From positions 1 through 49,537 of the forward strand of contig NZ_VKHP01000035.1 of NCBI RefSeq assembly GCF_010811875.1: DNA of 49,537 nt, in the 5' to 3' direction. This DNA comes from Bradyrhizobium uaiense (lineage in GTDB: Bacteria; Pseudomonadota; Alphaproteobacteria; Rhizobiales; Xanthobacteraceae). The notes below the pieces were generated by a model. It was given only the letters and a program-made list of their open reading frames with translations. It was not told where the DNA came from and did not search any database. A program made the translations under genes and the position numbers. Shown here in pieces: positions 9,427-18,125 of the stretch. How positions within the stretch are numbered: position 1 is the stretch's first letter; each line of letters opens with the position of its first letter.

Positions 9427-9882
9427 ATGCTGCGCGACGACATCAACACTGCGGTCAAGGAAGCGATGAAGGCGAAGGATGAGCGCAAGCTCTCCACGCT
9501 GCGCATGGTCAATTCGACCATCAAGAACGCCGACATCGACGCGCGCGGGCAGGGCAAGCCGCCACTCTCGGATGCCGATCTGCTCGGCCTCTTGCAGAAG
9601 ATGATCAAGCAGCGCCAGGAATCGGTCGAGCTCTACGACAAGGGCGGCCGCGCCGAGCTGGCCGACCAGGAGCGCGCGGAGATCGCCGTGATCACCGCCT
9701 ACCTGCCGAAGCAGATGTCGGATGACGACGTGAAGGCCGCGATCGCGGCCATCATCGCCGAGACCAATGCGGCCGGGATCAAGGACATGGGCAAGGTGAT
9801 CGGCGCCCTGAAGGCGAAATATGCCGGTCAGATGGATTTCGGCAAGGCCAGCGGCCTGGTGAAGGCGGCGCTGGCGGGATAG
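9427..9882 (+). CDS. GatB/YqeY-domain protein
   Basis: A 151-residue YqeY-family protein related to the C-terminal tRNA-binding tail domain of GatB (Asp/Glu-tRNA amidotransferase B). Characteristic sequence: MLRDDINTAVKEAMKAKDER, LSTLRMVNSTIKNADID, ELYDKGGRAELADQERAEI, ITAYLPKQMSD and KDMGKVIGALKAKYAGQMDF. Start at ATG 9427 (AGG upstream). In many alphaproteobacteria a yqeY gene sits near carA and dnaG; here dnaG is 20 kb away. The precise role is not established, and a tRNA-related function is inferred from the fold. Confidence 0.9.
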   Translation: MLRDDINTAVKEAMKAKDERKLSTLRMVNSTIKNADIDARGQGKPPLSDADLLGLLQKMIKQRQESVELYDKGGRAELADQERAEIAVITAYLPKQMSDDDVKAAIAAIIAETNAAGIKDMGKVIGALKAKYAGQMDFGKASGLVKAALAG

Positions 9883-9896
9883 CAGCGGAGGCTTCC

Positions 9897-10364
9897 ATGT
9901 TTCGTGTCGCCGCGGACAGTCTGGAAGCTTACCTCGCCTTTGATCCGGCCCGCACCGCGGATCTCGAACAAGTGCATGCGGTGATGCGGAAGACGGCACC
10001 GTCGCTCAAGCGCCACTTCTATGCGGGCTCGCCGGCCGGTGAGGCCGGCATGCGCATGAACATGATCGGCTACGGCCAGTTTCGCTACGCCATCAAGTCC
10101 GGCAAGACGGCGGTCTGGCCCGTGATCGGGCTGGCGCTGCAGAAGAACTACATCAGCGTCTATGTCGCGGTGACCCGCGGCGGCAAGCCGCTGGTGTCCT
10201 GCTACGCCGGCACGCTCGGCGAATTGCGGGCGGGCGGCAACAATTTCAGCTTCGAGACGTTTGTTGATCTGAAGGCGTCTGCGGTGGCGGCGCTGTTCGC
10301 CGAGGCCGCCGATATCTTCAAGGCGGATCAGGAGAACCCGGTCCGCTATATGCAGGGCAGCTGA
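9897..10364 (+). CDS. DUF1801-like protein
   Basis: A 155-residue protein resembling the DUF1801/YdhG-type fold, with an N-terminal helical part (LEQVHAVMRKTAPSLKRHFYAG), a central GYGQFRYAIKSGKTAVWPVIGLALQKNYISVYVAV strand region and a C-terminal FKADQENPVRYMQG. The start has CGGAGG immediately upstream. It lies 14 bases after yqeY and is probably co-transcribed with it. The function is not known. Confidence 0.65.
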   Translation: MFRVAADSLEAYLAFDPARTADLEQVHAVMRKTAPSLKRHFYAGSPAGEAGMRMNMIGYGQFRYAIKSGKTAVWPVIGLALQKNYISVYVAVTRGGKPLVSCYAGTLGELRAGGNNFSFETFVDLKASAVAALFAEAADIFKADQENPVRYMQGS

Positions 10365-10457
10365 GATCAGTCTGCCTAGGAGGCGCCGAGGACCCGTGCA
10401 AGGCTCCGCGCAGGCGGCGCTCTCGGGATGAGGTTCTGGATAAACTGGAGACAGGCC

Positions 10458-11978
10458 ATGGCCGATCAACAAGCTCCTTCCGGTCCGGATCTGACACAAG
10501 GTGTCGCACTCGCCGAATTCCCGGGCACGATGTTGCTCGGCCATGTCGGTGACGAGGACGTGCTGCTGGTGCGCTCGGGGGCGGATATCTTCGCGATCGA
10601 CGCACATTGCAGCCACTACCACGGCCCGCTTGCCGACGGCCTGGTCGTGGGCGAGACGGTCCATTGCCCGTGGCATCACGCCTGCTTCGACATTCGCACC
10701 GGCGAAGCGGTCGCCGCGCCCGCCTTCAATCCGCTCTCGGTCTGGAAGGTCGAGCGCGAGGGCGATCGCATCATCGTGCGTGAGAAGCGCGAGCAGCCGA
10801 AACCCCGCGTCAAGGGCTCGGTCGATGCGCCCGGCAGGATCGTGATTGTCGGCGGCGGCGCGGCGGGCTTTGCCGCCGCCGAGATGCTGCGACGGCAGGA
10901 CTATCGCGGCAGCATCGTCATGCTGAGCGGCGAGGACGCGCCGCCGGTGGATCGGCCGAACCTGTCAAAGGACTTCCTCGCCGGCAGCGCGCCGGAAGAC
11001 TGGCTGCCGCTGAAGCCGGATAATTTCTACACGGACGCGGCGATCGATCTGAGACTCAAGACCGAGGTCAAGTCGATCGACACCCGCCGGCGCAATGTCG
11101 TGCTCGCCGGCGGCGAAGCGCTCAGCTATGACCGGCTGCTGCTGGCGACCGGCGCGGAGCCGGTGCGGCTGCCGATCCCGGGTGCGGACCAGCCCCACGT
11201 TCATGTGTTGCGCACCCTCGACGATTGCCGGGCGATCATCGCCTCGGCCGACGGCGCGCGCCGCGCGGTTGTGATCGGTGCAAGCTTCATCGGGCTCGAG
11301 GTTGCGGCCTCGTTGCGCGCCCGGGAGATCGAGGTTCACGTGGTCGGGCTGGAGCAGCGGCCGCTGGAGCGCGTGCTTGGGCCTGAGATGGGCGATTTCG
11401 TTCGTGCGCTGCACGAAGAGCATGGCGTGGTCTTCCATCTCGGTGACACCGTAACCGCGATCGAAGGCAAGCGCGCGCACCTGAAGAGCGGGCCCGTGCT
11501 CGATGCCGATTTCGTCGTGCTCGGTGTCGGCGTGAAGCCGCGGCTGGCGCTGGCGGAAGGGGCCGGGCTCGCGATCGATCGCGGGGTGAAGGTGGACGCC
11601 TATCTCGAGACCAGCGGGCCCGGCATCTACGCAGCCGGCGACATTGCGCGCTGGCCCGATCCGCACAGCGGCGAGAACATCCGGGTCGAGCATTGGGTGG
11701 TGGCCGAGCGCCAGGGCCAGACCGTCGCGCGGAATATGCTTGGGCATCGCGAGGTGTTCGATGCGGTGCCGTTCTTCTGGAGCCAGCATTACGACGTGCC
11801 GATCAACTATGTCGGTCACGCCGAGCAGTGGGACGAGATCGCGGTGGATGGCAGCATTGCCGGCAAGGATTGCATGCTCCGCTACAAGCGCGGCCGGCGC
11901 GTGCTCGCAGCTGCGTCGATCTATCGCGACCTCGAAAGCCTCAAGGTCGAGGTCGCCATGCAGCATGCGGCCGCCTGA
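10458..11978 (+). CDS. Rieske-ferredoxin/FAD oxidoreductase fusion (AIFM3-like)
   Basis: A 506-residue two-domain protein. Residues about 15-110 form a Rieske [2Fe-2S] domain with CSHYH and CPWHHACFD (two Cys, two His ligands). From about residue 125 there is an FAD/NAD(P)-dependent pyridine nucleotide-disulphide reductase: IVIVGGGAAGFAAAEML (FAD), AVVIGASFIGLEVAASL (NAD(P)H), and IYAAGDIARWPDP (second FAD motif). This matches ferredoxin-reductase proteins of oxygenase systems and AIF-like 3. It probably passes electrons from NAD(P)H to a partner that is not adjacent. The start ATG 10458 is preferred over 10428 by domain length. No signal peptide is visible. Confidence 0.9.
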   Translation: MADQQAPSGPDLTQGVALAEFPGTMLLGHVGDEDVLLVRSGADIFAIDAHCSHYHGPLADGLVVGETVHCPWHHACFDIRTGEAVAAPAFNPLSVWKVEREGDRIIVREKREQPKPRVKGSVDAPGRIVIVGGGAAGFAAAEMLRRQDYRGSIVMLSGEDAPPVDRPNLSKDFLAGSAPEDWLPLKPDNFYTDAAIDLRLKTEVKSIDTRRRNVVLAGGEALSYDRLLLATGAEPVRLPIPGADQPHVHVLRTLDDCRAIIASADGARRAVVIGASFIGLEVAASLRAREIEVHVVGLEQRPLERVLGPEMGDFVRALHEEHGVVFHLGDTVTAIEGKRAHLKSGPVLDADFVVLGVGVKPRLALAEGAGLAIDRGVKVDAYLETSGPGIYAAGDIARWPDPHSGENIRVEHWVVAERQGQTVARNMLGHREVFDAVPFFWSQHYDVPINYVGHAEQWDEIAVDGSIAGKDCMLRYKRGRRVLAAASIYRDLESLKVEVAMQHAAA

Positions 11979-12024
11979 CCGCTTTCCCCTCAAGGAGGGG
12001 TTTGTGGTCTGACGGCATAGCAGT

Positions 12025-12120
12025 GCGTTTTCAAGCGAAGTGGATACCGGTTCGCGTGAAGAAAACGCGTCAAACAAGAACCGAGAGCCCCGTTTCGATT
12101 TGATCGGAACGGAAAAGGCT
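12025..12120. repeat. Dispersed hairpin repeat, family C
   Basis: An intergenic unit with a gcgttttc … gaaaacgc hairpin (about 12028-12071) followed by a second block of gagccccgtttcgat / atcggaacgg type ending in aaggctctac. I recognise this arrangement from Bradyrhizobium intergenic DNA. It sits directly upstream of the acyl-CoA synthetase gene and may carry part of its leader. Confidence 0.65.
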
Positions 12121-12133
12121 CTACTCTGCCGCC

Positions 12134-13744
12134 ATGCTTCAGGATGCCAAGACTTACGACGAGCTCTATCGCAACTTCCGCTGGGACGTGCCCGCGCGCT
12201 TCAACATGGCGACCGCCTGCTGCGATCGTTATGCCGACGGCACCGGCCGGCTTGCGCTGCTCTATGTCGACGAGGAGGGCGGCACCACGCGTACCTCGTT
12301 CGACGCGGTCGCAGATGCGTCGCGCCGTTTCGCCAACGTGCTGACCGCGGACGGCCTGGTGCGCGATGACCGCGTCGCGGTGTTCCTGTCGCAGTCGCTC
12401 GAACTGCCGGTCGCGCATCTCGCGGCGTTCCGTGCGGGCCTGATCTCGATCCCGCTGTTCGCGCTGTTCGGCGAGGACGCGCTCGAATTCCGCCTGTCGA
12501 ACTCGGCGGCGAAGGCCGTCATCACCGATGAGGCCGGCTGGGAGAAGATCGCAAAGATCCGCGATCGTCTGTCCGACTTGAAGAACGTCTATATCGTCGG
12601 CGAGAAGACGCCGGCCGGCACCAAGCCGTTCTGGGGCGCGATCGAATCGGCGTCTCCGGAATTTACGACCGTCGACACCTCGGCCGACGATCCGGCGCTG
12701 ATCATCTACACCTCCGGCACTACCGGTAATCCGAAGGGCGCGCTGCATGGGCATCGCGTCGTGCTCGGCCACCTGCCCAATGTCGAGATGTGCCACAACT
12801 TCCTTCCCAGGCCGGGCGACCTGATGTGGACGCCGGCCGACTGGGCCTGGATCGGCGGCCTGATCAACGGCCTGTTCGCGTTCTGGTACCACGGCATTCC
12901 GATGGTCGGTCACCGCGCCCGCAAGTTCGAGCCGCAGGCGGCGATGCAGATGATGGCTGAACTCGGCATCCGCAACGTGTTCCTGCCGCCGACCGCGCTG
13001 AAGCTGATGCGGCAGGCCAATGTGAAGAATTCAGGCGTCAAGCTGCGCAGCATCTTCACCGGCGGCGAGTCGCTCGGCGGCGAATTGCTGGGCTGGGTGC
13101 GCGAGACCTTCGGCATCGATGCCCACGAGGTGTTCGGGCAGACCGAATGCAATCTCGTGATCGGCAGCAACTCCAACCTGTTTCCGATCCGGCCGGGCTC
13201 GATGGGCCGTGCGACGCCGGGCTTCGACGTCCGCATCGTCAACGACAAGGGCGAGGAGCTGCCGCGCGGACAGCGCGGCATCATCGGCGTGCGGCAGCCG
13301 TGCCCGTGCACGATGATCGAGTACTGGCGCAATCCCGAGGCCACCGCGAAGAAGTATGCCGGCGAATTCCTTTTGACCGGCGATCTCGGCGTGCAGGATG
13401 AGGACGGCTATTTCTGGTACGTCAGCCGCGAGGACGATGTCATCACCACCGCGGGTTATCGCGTCGGGCCGTCCGAGATCGAGCACACGCTGATGAAGCA
13501 TCCGGCGGTCGCGATGTCGGCTGTGGTCGGCATTCCCGATCCGATCCGCACCGAATCGATCAAGGCCTGGATCGTGCTGCGGCCGGGCCATGCGCCGAGC
13601 GATGCACTGGCGCGCGAGATACAGGAGTTCGTCAAGGTCCAACTCGCCGCTCACGAATATCCGCGCTTCGTGCAGTTCGCCGACAGCCTGCCGATGACGG
13701 CGACGGGCAAGGTGCTGCGGCGCGAGCTGCGCGCGCTGGGCTAG
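12134..13744 (+). CDS. AMP-forming acyl-CoA synthetase
   Basis: A 536-residue ANL-superfamily ligase that forms an acyl-AMP and then acyl-CoA. The P-loop is IIYTSGTTGNPKGALHGH near residues 190-207. The adenine/substrate region is VFGQTECNLVIGSN, the hinge region is FLLTGDLGVQDEDGYFWYVSREDD, and the catalytic Lys lies in PMTATGKVLRREL at the C-terminus. It resembles acetyl- to medium-chain acyl-CoA synthetases. The precise chain-length preference is not predictable. It is a monocistronic gene between two intergenic repeats. Confidence 0.92.
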   Translation: MLQDAKTYDELYRNFRWDVPARFNMATACCDRYADGTGRLALLYVDEEGGTTRTSFDAVADASRRFANVLTADGLVRDDRVAVFLSQSLELPVAHLAAFRAGLISIPLFALFGEDALEFRLSNSAAKAVITDEAGWEKIAKIRDRLSDLKNVYIVGEKTPAGTKPFWGAIESASPEFTTVDTSADDPALIIYTSGTTGNPKGALHGHRVVLGHLPNVEMCHNFLPRPGDLMWTPADWAWIGGLINGLFAFWYHGIPMVGHRARKFEPQAAMQMMAELGIRNVFLPPTALKLMRQANVKNSGVKLRSIFTGGESLGGELLGWVRETFGIDAHEVFGQTECNLVIGSNSNLFPIRPGSMGRATPGFDVRIVNDKGEELPRGQRGIIGVRQPCPCTMIEYWRNPEATAKKYAGEFLLTGDLGVQDEDGYFWYVSREDDVITTAGYRVGPSEIEHTLMKHPAVAMSAVVGIPDPIRTESIKAWIVLRPGHAPSDALAREIQEFVKVQLAAHEYPRFVQFADSLPMTATGKVLRRELRALG

Positions 13745-13958
13745 ATTCTTTCGACTGTCGTCCCGGACAAGCGAGCGCGATCCGGGACAGCTGTTTATTG
13801 TTCCGCGACGCTGTGGCTCCAGCGTGCTCCGCCACGATGAGCGGTGGCTATGGGTCGCTGCTCCCGTGCGCAATTGCGCACTAGGGCCGATCGACATTCA
13901 GAATTCCCAATTGGTTTGATCGCTGATTCACAGAGTTCCGTGATTCGACACGGAGCAG

Positions 13959-14337
13959 ATGATGGTGGCGAAGCGATATGAGCTGACCGAGGCGCAATGG
14001 GTGAGGATATCGCCATTGTTGCCGGGGGAAAGCTGGCGACCCGGGACGTAGGGCTGCGGATAATCGTCTGTTCGTCAACGGATGTTTGTGGGTTTTGCGG
14101 TCGGGCGCACACTGGTGCGACCTGCCGGAGCGGTACGGCAAGTGGAAAACGGTGCATCAGCGCTTCAGTCGCTGGTGCCATGCTGGCGTTTGGGAGCGCG
14201 TGTTCGCTACTCTGACCGCCGATCGCGACAACCAGTATCTGATGATCGACAGCACCATCGTTCGCGCCCACCAGCAGGCGACGAGCGGAAAAGGGGGGCC
14301 AAAGATCAGGCGCTGGGGCGTTCCCGAGGCGGACTGA
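13959..14337 (+). pseudogene. IS5-family transposase, orfA (frameshifted)
   Basis: The N-terminal part begins at ATG 13959 (MMVAKRYELTEAQWVRISPLLPG) and should continue as …KAGDPGRRAADNRLFVNG…LRSGAHWCDLPERYGKWK. An extra G in the run at 14024-14028 throws it out of frame, so that the original frame stops near 14049. The restored frame ends at 14337 after MIDSTIVRAHQQATSGKGG, which contains the first catalytic Asp of the DDE set. The extra base may be a mutation or a homopolymer sequencing error. Confidence 0.8.
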
Positions 14338-14720
14338 CCACCAAGATCCACATGCTGGCCGATGCGCTCGGCCGTCCGCTCCGCTTCATCGTCACGGCTG
14401 GGCAGGTTAATGATATCACCCAGGCGCCCGCGCTGCTCGATGGCCAGAGCGGCGATGCCGTGCTCGCCGACAAAGCCTATGACAGTAACGCCCTGCGTGG
14501 GATCATCGCGGAAATCGGCGCAACGGCGGTGATCCCGTCAAACCGCACCCGCAGGATCATCATTCCGCACGACGCCAACGTCTACAAACAGCGAAACCGC
14601 ATCGAGCGCTGCTTCTGCCAGCTCAAACACTTCCGACGCCTGGCAACCCGTTATGACAGGCGAACCGTTAACTTTACCGGCTTCATCCATCTCGCAGCCG
14701 CAATGATCTGGATGCAATGA
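14292..14720 (+). CDS. IS5-family transposase, orfB (reached by -1 frameshift)
   Basis: The C-terminal catalytic part, in the -1 frame relative to orfA. The run AAAAGGGGGG (14289-14298) is the probable programmed slippage site. It encodes GRSRGGLTTKIHMLADALGR, VLADKAYDSNALRG (second catalytic Asp) and NRIERCFCQLKHFRRLATRYDR (Glu of the Y-R-E-K signature). The DDE triad with orfA is complete in sequence. Confidence 0.85.
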   Translation, partial: RGAKDQALGRSRGGLTTKIHMLADALGRPLRFIVTAGQVNDITQAPALLDGQSGDAVLADKAYDSNALRGIIAEIGATAVIPSNRTRRIIIPHDANVYKQRNRIERCFCQLKHFRRLATRYDRRTVNFTGFIHLAAAMIWMQ

Positions 14721-14779
14721 ATGTCGATCGGTCCTAGGCAGGGACGACAGCGGAGTACGGGACGGCCGCGTCGCTCACC

Positions 14780-15295
14780 TCACCCCGGCATCGGAATTCC
14801 CAATTCCCTCAGCGCGGCCAGCATGCGCAGCGGCGGTTCCATCGGGATCACCATGGCTTTGCCGGTCTCCAGCAGGCTCTTCAGGCTGGAGAGGATCGCC
14901 GGCCAGCCGGTCCTGCCGCCGGACAGGATGTCGTCGCTGATCGGGCGGTCATGCGACTGCAACATCGTCAGCTTCACGCCGTCGCCGGCTGGCTCGATCT
15001 CGTAAGTGACGAGCGTCGGTCCGAGCTTTTCGACGAGCTGCGGCCAGTTGACGTTGAAGGTGACGGTCAGCCGCTTCTGGGGATCGCACTCGATCACCTC
15101 GCCGGAGATGTGCAGCGCGCCGTCGGGCGTGCGTACGATGTAGGCGCCGCCGACCCGGAGATCGACCTCGACCGCGTTGCCGGAAAAATACTTCCGGCTG
15201 AGTTCGGCGTTCGTCAGTGCTTGCCATACCTTCTCGGGCGGCGAGGCGATGCAGATCGCGTAGACGATCGCCGGTTTGAATTTCTCGATGTTCAT
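14780..15295 (-). CDS. SRPBCC (AHSA1-type) protein, third of three
   Basis: A 171-residue START-like (helix-grip) protein. It has the family opening AICIASPPEKVWQALTNAEL, the central GGAYIVRTPDGALHISGEVIECDPQKRL and the ending GWPAILSSLKSLLETGK. Beyond this it has a C-terminal tail (MEPPLRMLAALRELGIPMPG) that its two neighbours lack. A start at 15325 is also possible, three bases after the upstream stop. It is the last gene of the ArsR-SRPBCC operon. The ligand is unknown. Confidence 0.85.
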   Translation of the reverse strand: MNIEKFKPAIVYAICIASPPEKVWQALTNAELSRKYFSGNAVEVDLRVGGAYIVRTPDGALHISGEVIECDPQKRLTVTFNVNWPQLVEKLGPTLVTYEIEPAGDGVKLTMLQSHDRPISDDILSGGRTGWPAILSSLKSLLETGKAMVIPMEPPLRMLAALRELGIPMPG

Positions 15296-15327
15296 GTCCG
15301 CGCGTGTCCTTCGGTAGATCTTCATGG

Positions 15328-15792
15328 CTAGGCGCAGTCGAGCCCGAGCGTCTCGGGCGCAATCCTGAACACCTTGCCGGTCTCGAGCAGGCTCTTGAGC
15401 CCGGACAGTATCACCGGCCAACCGCTGGAGATGCCCTCGAACAGCTTGCTGCCAACGCCGAAGCCGTCATGCGTGACGGTCAGCTTCACGACGCTGCCAA
15501 ATGGTTCGAGCGTGAAGACCACCTTGGTCGCCGGTTCCTTGCGCATTTCAGGATCGGCCTCGTGCTTGAACGTGTAGGCGAGGCGGCGCGGCCGGTCGAA
15601 CTCGAGGATCTCGCCGGTGTCGGTGACCTTGCCGTTCATCACCAGCGCCACCGGCGCGCCGACGGTCCAGTTCGACCTGAGCTCGGTGTCGAACCAGTAT
15701 TGCTGCGTGAACTCGCTCGATGTCAGGGCATCCCAGAGCTTCTCCGGCGTGGTCTCGATGTAGGTGACGTAGACGAATTCGGGCTTAGGCAT
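15328..15792 (-). CDS. SRPBCC (AHSA1-type) protein, second of three
   Basis: A 154-residue protein starting MPKPEFVYVTYIETTPEKLW, followed by a TSSEFTQQYWFDTEL block and ending GWPVILSGLKSLLETGK. It is a close relative of the first copy; the opening 25 residues are nearly the same. It overlaps the upstream gene by 8 bases, so it is translated in a coupled way. Such proteins bind hydrophobic ligands, and ArsR-linked copies are common in rhizobia. Confidence 0.87.
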   Translation of the reverse strand: MPKPEFVYVTYIETTPEKLWDALTSSEFTQQYWFDTELRSNWTVGAPVALVMNGKVTDTGEILEFDRPRRLAYTFKHEADPEMRKEPATKVVFTLEPFGSVVKLTVTHDGFGVGSKLFEGISSGWPVILSGLKSLLETGKVFRIAPETLGLDCA

Positions 15793-16252
15793 GGGAGGCC
15801 TCCCTGGCGCCGCTGTTGAGCAGGTCGGCCGGCAGCTCGCGCCCGGTCTCGAGGAAGCTCTTCAGGCTGGCGATGACCATCGGCCAGCCGCCGGAGATGT
15901 CGCGCAGCGTCTTCGGACCGAGTTTGTCGTGCGTCATGGTCAGCTTGACCACTCCGCCGTGCGGTTCGATGTCGAAGGTCACGCGTGAGACCTGCTCGCG
16001 CTCGACGCCTTCCTTCACGACGTCCCAGCTGTAGGCGAGCCTGTTCGGCGGATCGGCGATCAGCACCTCGCCCTGCACGGCGCGACTGCCGTTCTTGGCC
16101 AAATAATAGGGTGAGCCGACCTTCCAGTCGGAAGTCGCGCGATAGCCGAACCAGAACCGTTCGGTGAATTCGCTCGATGTCAGCGCGTCCCACAGCTTTT
16201 CCGGCGTGGTCTCGATGTAGGTGACGTAGACGTAGTCCGGTTTACTCATCAC
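15785..16252 (-). CDS. SRPBCC (AHSA1-type) protein, first of three
   Basis: A 155-residue AHSA1-type protein (MMSKPDYVYVTYIETTPEKL…), with RLAYSWDVVKEGVEREQVSRV and the C-terminal GGWPMVIASLKSFLETGRELP. It begins within the last 11 bases of the ArsR gene. The two short open frames on the opposite strand in this stretch are shadows. Confidence 0.88.
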   Translation of the reverse strand: MMSKPDYVYVTYIETTPEKLWDALTSSEFTERFWFGYRATSDWKVGSPYYLAKNGSRAVQGEVLIADPPNRLAYSWDVVKEGVEREQVSRVTFDIEPHGGVVKLTMTHDKLGPKTLRDISGGWPMVIASLKSFLETGRELPADLLNSGAREASHA

Positions 16253-16556
16253 GCTTCTCCAGTTGTCTTTTCAATTCGCTGAGCGCGGCGAGTTTTCCGC
16301 GCTCGAACTTCCTGATCCACCGTTCGCCGATCTGATGGATCGGAACCGGGTTGAGGTAATGCAGCTTCTCGCGGCCATGCTTGATCGTGGTGACGAGGTT
16401 GGCCTCCTCGAGAATCCCAAGGTGCTTGGTGACGGCCTGACGCGTCATGTCGAGGCCGTCGCAGAGCTCGCCGAGCGTCTGCCCGTTCTGTTCGTGAAGC
16501 CGGTCAAGCAGCGTCCGCCGTGAGGCATCCGCGAGAGCTTTGAAGACTTCATCCAT
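16242..16556 (-). CDS. ArsR-family transcriptional regulator
   Basis: A 104-residue winged-helix regulator starting at ATG 16556 (MDEVFKALADASRRTLLDRL). The recognition region is TLGELCDGLDMTRQAVTKHL and the wing region is LVTTIKHGREKLHYLNPVPI. The metal-binding Cys motif of metal-sensing ArsR members (ELCVCDL) is absent, since there is a single Cys in GELCDGL, so metal sensing is doubtful. It heads a four-gene operon with three SRPBCC proteins and likely represses it. A divergent secreted-protein gene starts 120 bases away. Confidence 0.9.
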   Translation of the reverse strand: MDEVFKALADASRRTLLDRLHEQNGQTLGELCDGLDMTRQAVTKHLGILEEANLVTTIKHGREKLHYLNPVPIHQIGERWIRKFERGKLAALSELKRQLEKRDE

Positions 16557-16676
16557 GGGTCGGATAATAGGCAACCAAATGGTTGCATGTCAAGAGCGTG
16601 TGTTTGGGCACCGGCATCGCCGTGCTAGCGTTCCGTGCAGCCAACGCAGATTGGCGTGGAACATGGGGTGGTGCGC

Positions 16677-18118
16677 ATGGGTGGTCGCGTTACGGCGGTT
16701 TGCTGCACGTTTCTTTTCGTCCTGCTCGCAAATGGTGCGAACGCCCAGCAGCCGAAGATCGGCGACCCGCCCGAAGCCTCCAACATGCGGCTGGTTGGAA
16801 CCAACGATCTGCAGGCGCGCAGCGCCTATCAGCCGACCATTCATCACCAGGGCGACCGCTGGATCGCCTATATCGGCCATCACGGCGGCACCGACGACAT
16901 TCCCGATCCTGTCAATCCGATGACGGGCAAGGCCGAGCCGAACGGCACCCCCATCGTCGACGTCACCGATCCCGCGCATCCCAGATATCTGCGGCACATT
17001 CCCGGGCAGGAAGGCAAATATGAATCCGGCGGTGCGCAGATGGTGCGGATCTGTGACGGCAAGGATCTGCCGAAGGGCGACCGCAACGCGGTCTACATGC
17101 TGCGCACCTTCGGCAGCGAAGCGCATGAGATATGGAACGTGGCCGATCCCGCCAATCCCGTGCTCGTCACCCGGATCGGCGGATTGAAGGACACGCACAA
17201 GAATTTCTGGGAGTGCAGCACAGGCATCGCCTTCTTGGTATCGGGCGCACCGGATTGGCGCACCCGGCGGATGACGCAGATCTACGATCTCTCCGATCCC
17301 GCGCAGCCAAAGAAGATCAGGGACTTCGGGCTGCCGGGGCAGGAGCCGGGCGCGACCGGTGCGGTGCCGACCGAATTGCACGGGCCGATCTCGACCGGGC
17401 CGCAGGGCAATCGCGTCTATTTCGGCTACGGCACCAACAAGGGCGGCGTCCTGCGGATCGTCGATCGCGACAAGCTCGTCAATGGGCCGAAGGAGCCGAC
17501 CCAGACAATCTGACATTCCCGGAGATCGCGCGGATGCCGCTGTCGGTGATGAACGGTGCGCACACGGTGTTTCCGATGCTGGGCATGCCGATCGCGGAGT
17601 TCGTTCACGACAAGGACGGCAAGAGCCGCGACATCGTGATGATCGTCGACGAGGCGATCCTCAACGAATGCGGCGAGGCGCGGCAGATGGTGTGGTTCGC
17701 CGATGTCACCACCGAGACGCGGCCGATGATGATCTCGAGCTACACCGTGCCCGAGGCCTCCGGCTCATTCTGCGAGCGCGGCGGCCGGTTCGGCTCGCAT
17801 TCGTCGAATGAGAGCATGGCGCCGGTCTACTACAAGAAGCTGGCCTTCATCGCCTTCTTCAACGCCGGCGTCCGCGCGCTCGATATCCGCGATCCCTATC
17901 ACCCCAAGGAAGTCGGCTACTTCATTCCCTCCATCACCGCCGCGACCGACAAGCGCTGCGTCACGATCGACAGCCGTGATCGCTGCAAGGTCGCGATCCA
18001 GACCAACAATGTCGAGACCGACGAGCGCGGCTACATCTACGCGGTCGATCGCGCCAACACCGGGCTGCATATTCTCGAACTGACCGGCGCGGCGCGTGCC
18101 GTTGCCGGCCTGCCGTGA
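16677..18118 (+). pseudogene. Secreted LVIVD-repeat-like protein, frameshifted
   Basis: The first frame (16677-17513) starts at an ATG with a GGGGTGG upstream and a signal peptide (MGGRVTAVCCTFLFVLLANG…ANAQ). It then gives beta-propeller-like repeats of the form VDVTDPAHPRYLRHI, IWNVADPANPVLVTRIGG and IYDLSDPAQPKKIRDFG. It stops at 17513, but the +2 frame carries straight on (NLTFPEIARMPLSVMNGAHTV…LDIRDPYHPKEVGYF…) to 18118. Adding one C to the run at 17500-17502 (ACCC to ACCCC) joins them into a protein of about 480 residues. One base is therefore missing, either a mutation or a sequencing error. The function is unknown; an extracytoplasmic beta-propeller is inferred. Confidence 0.8.
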
Positions 18119-18125
18119 GCACGCG

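Larger units (their letters stand above)
13885..14733 (+). mobile_element. IS5-family insertion sequence (IS427 group), 849 bp
   Basis: The ends are terminal inverted repeats GGCCGATCGACATTCA (13885-13900) and its mate TGAATGTCGATCGGTC (14718-14733), with one mismatch in 16. Both ends are flanked by the tetranucleotide CTAG (13881-13884 and 14734-14737), the expected target duplication for this group. It encodes a two-frame transposase with a slippery A/G-run, which is typical of IS427-type elements. The first frame carries an extra G, so this copy may be inactive. Confidence 0.92.
13755..14750. repeat. Inverted-repeat unit interrupted by the IS element
   Basis: Outer arms ctgtcgtccc (13755-13764) and gggacgacag (14741-14750) are exact reverse complements and flank the insertion sequence. 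The left part also contains a hairpin tgcgcaattgcgca next to the target site, a motif that recurs at about 41042 in another repeat unit. The IS has therefore jumped into a pre-existing intergenic repeat. Confidence 0.65.
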
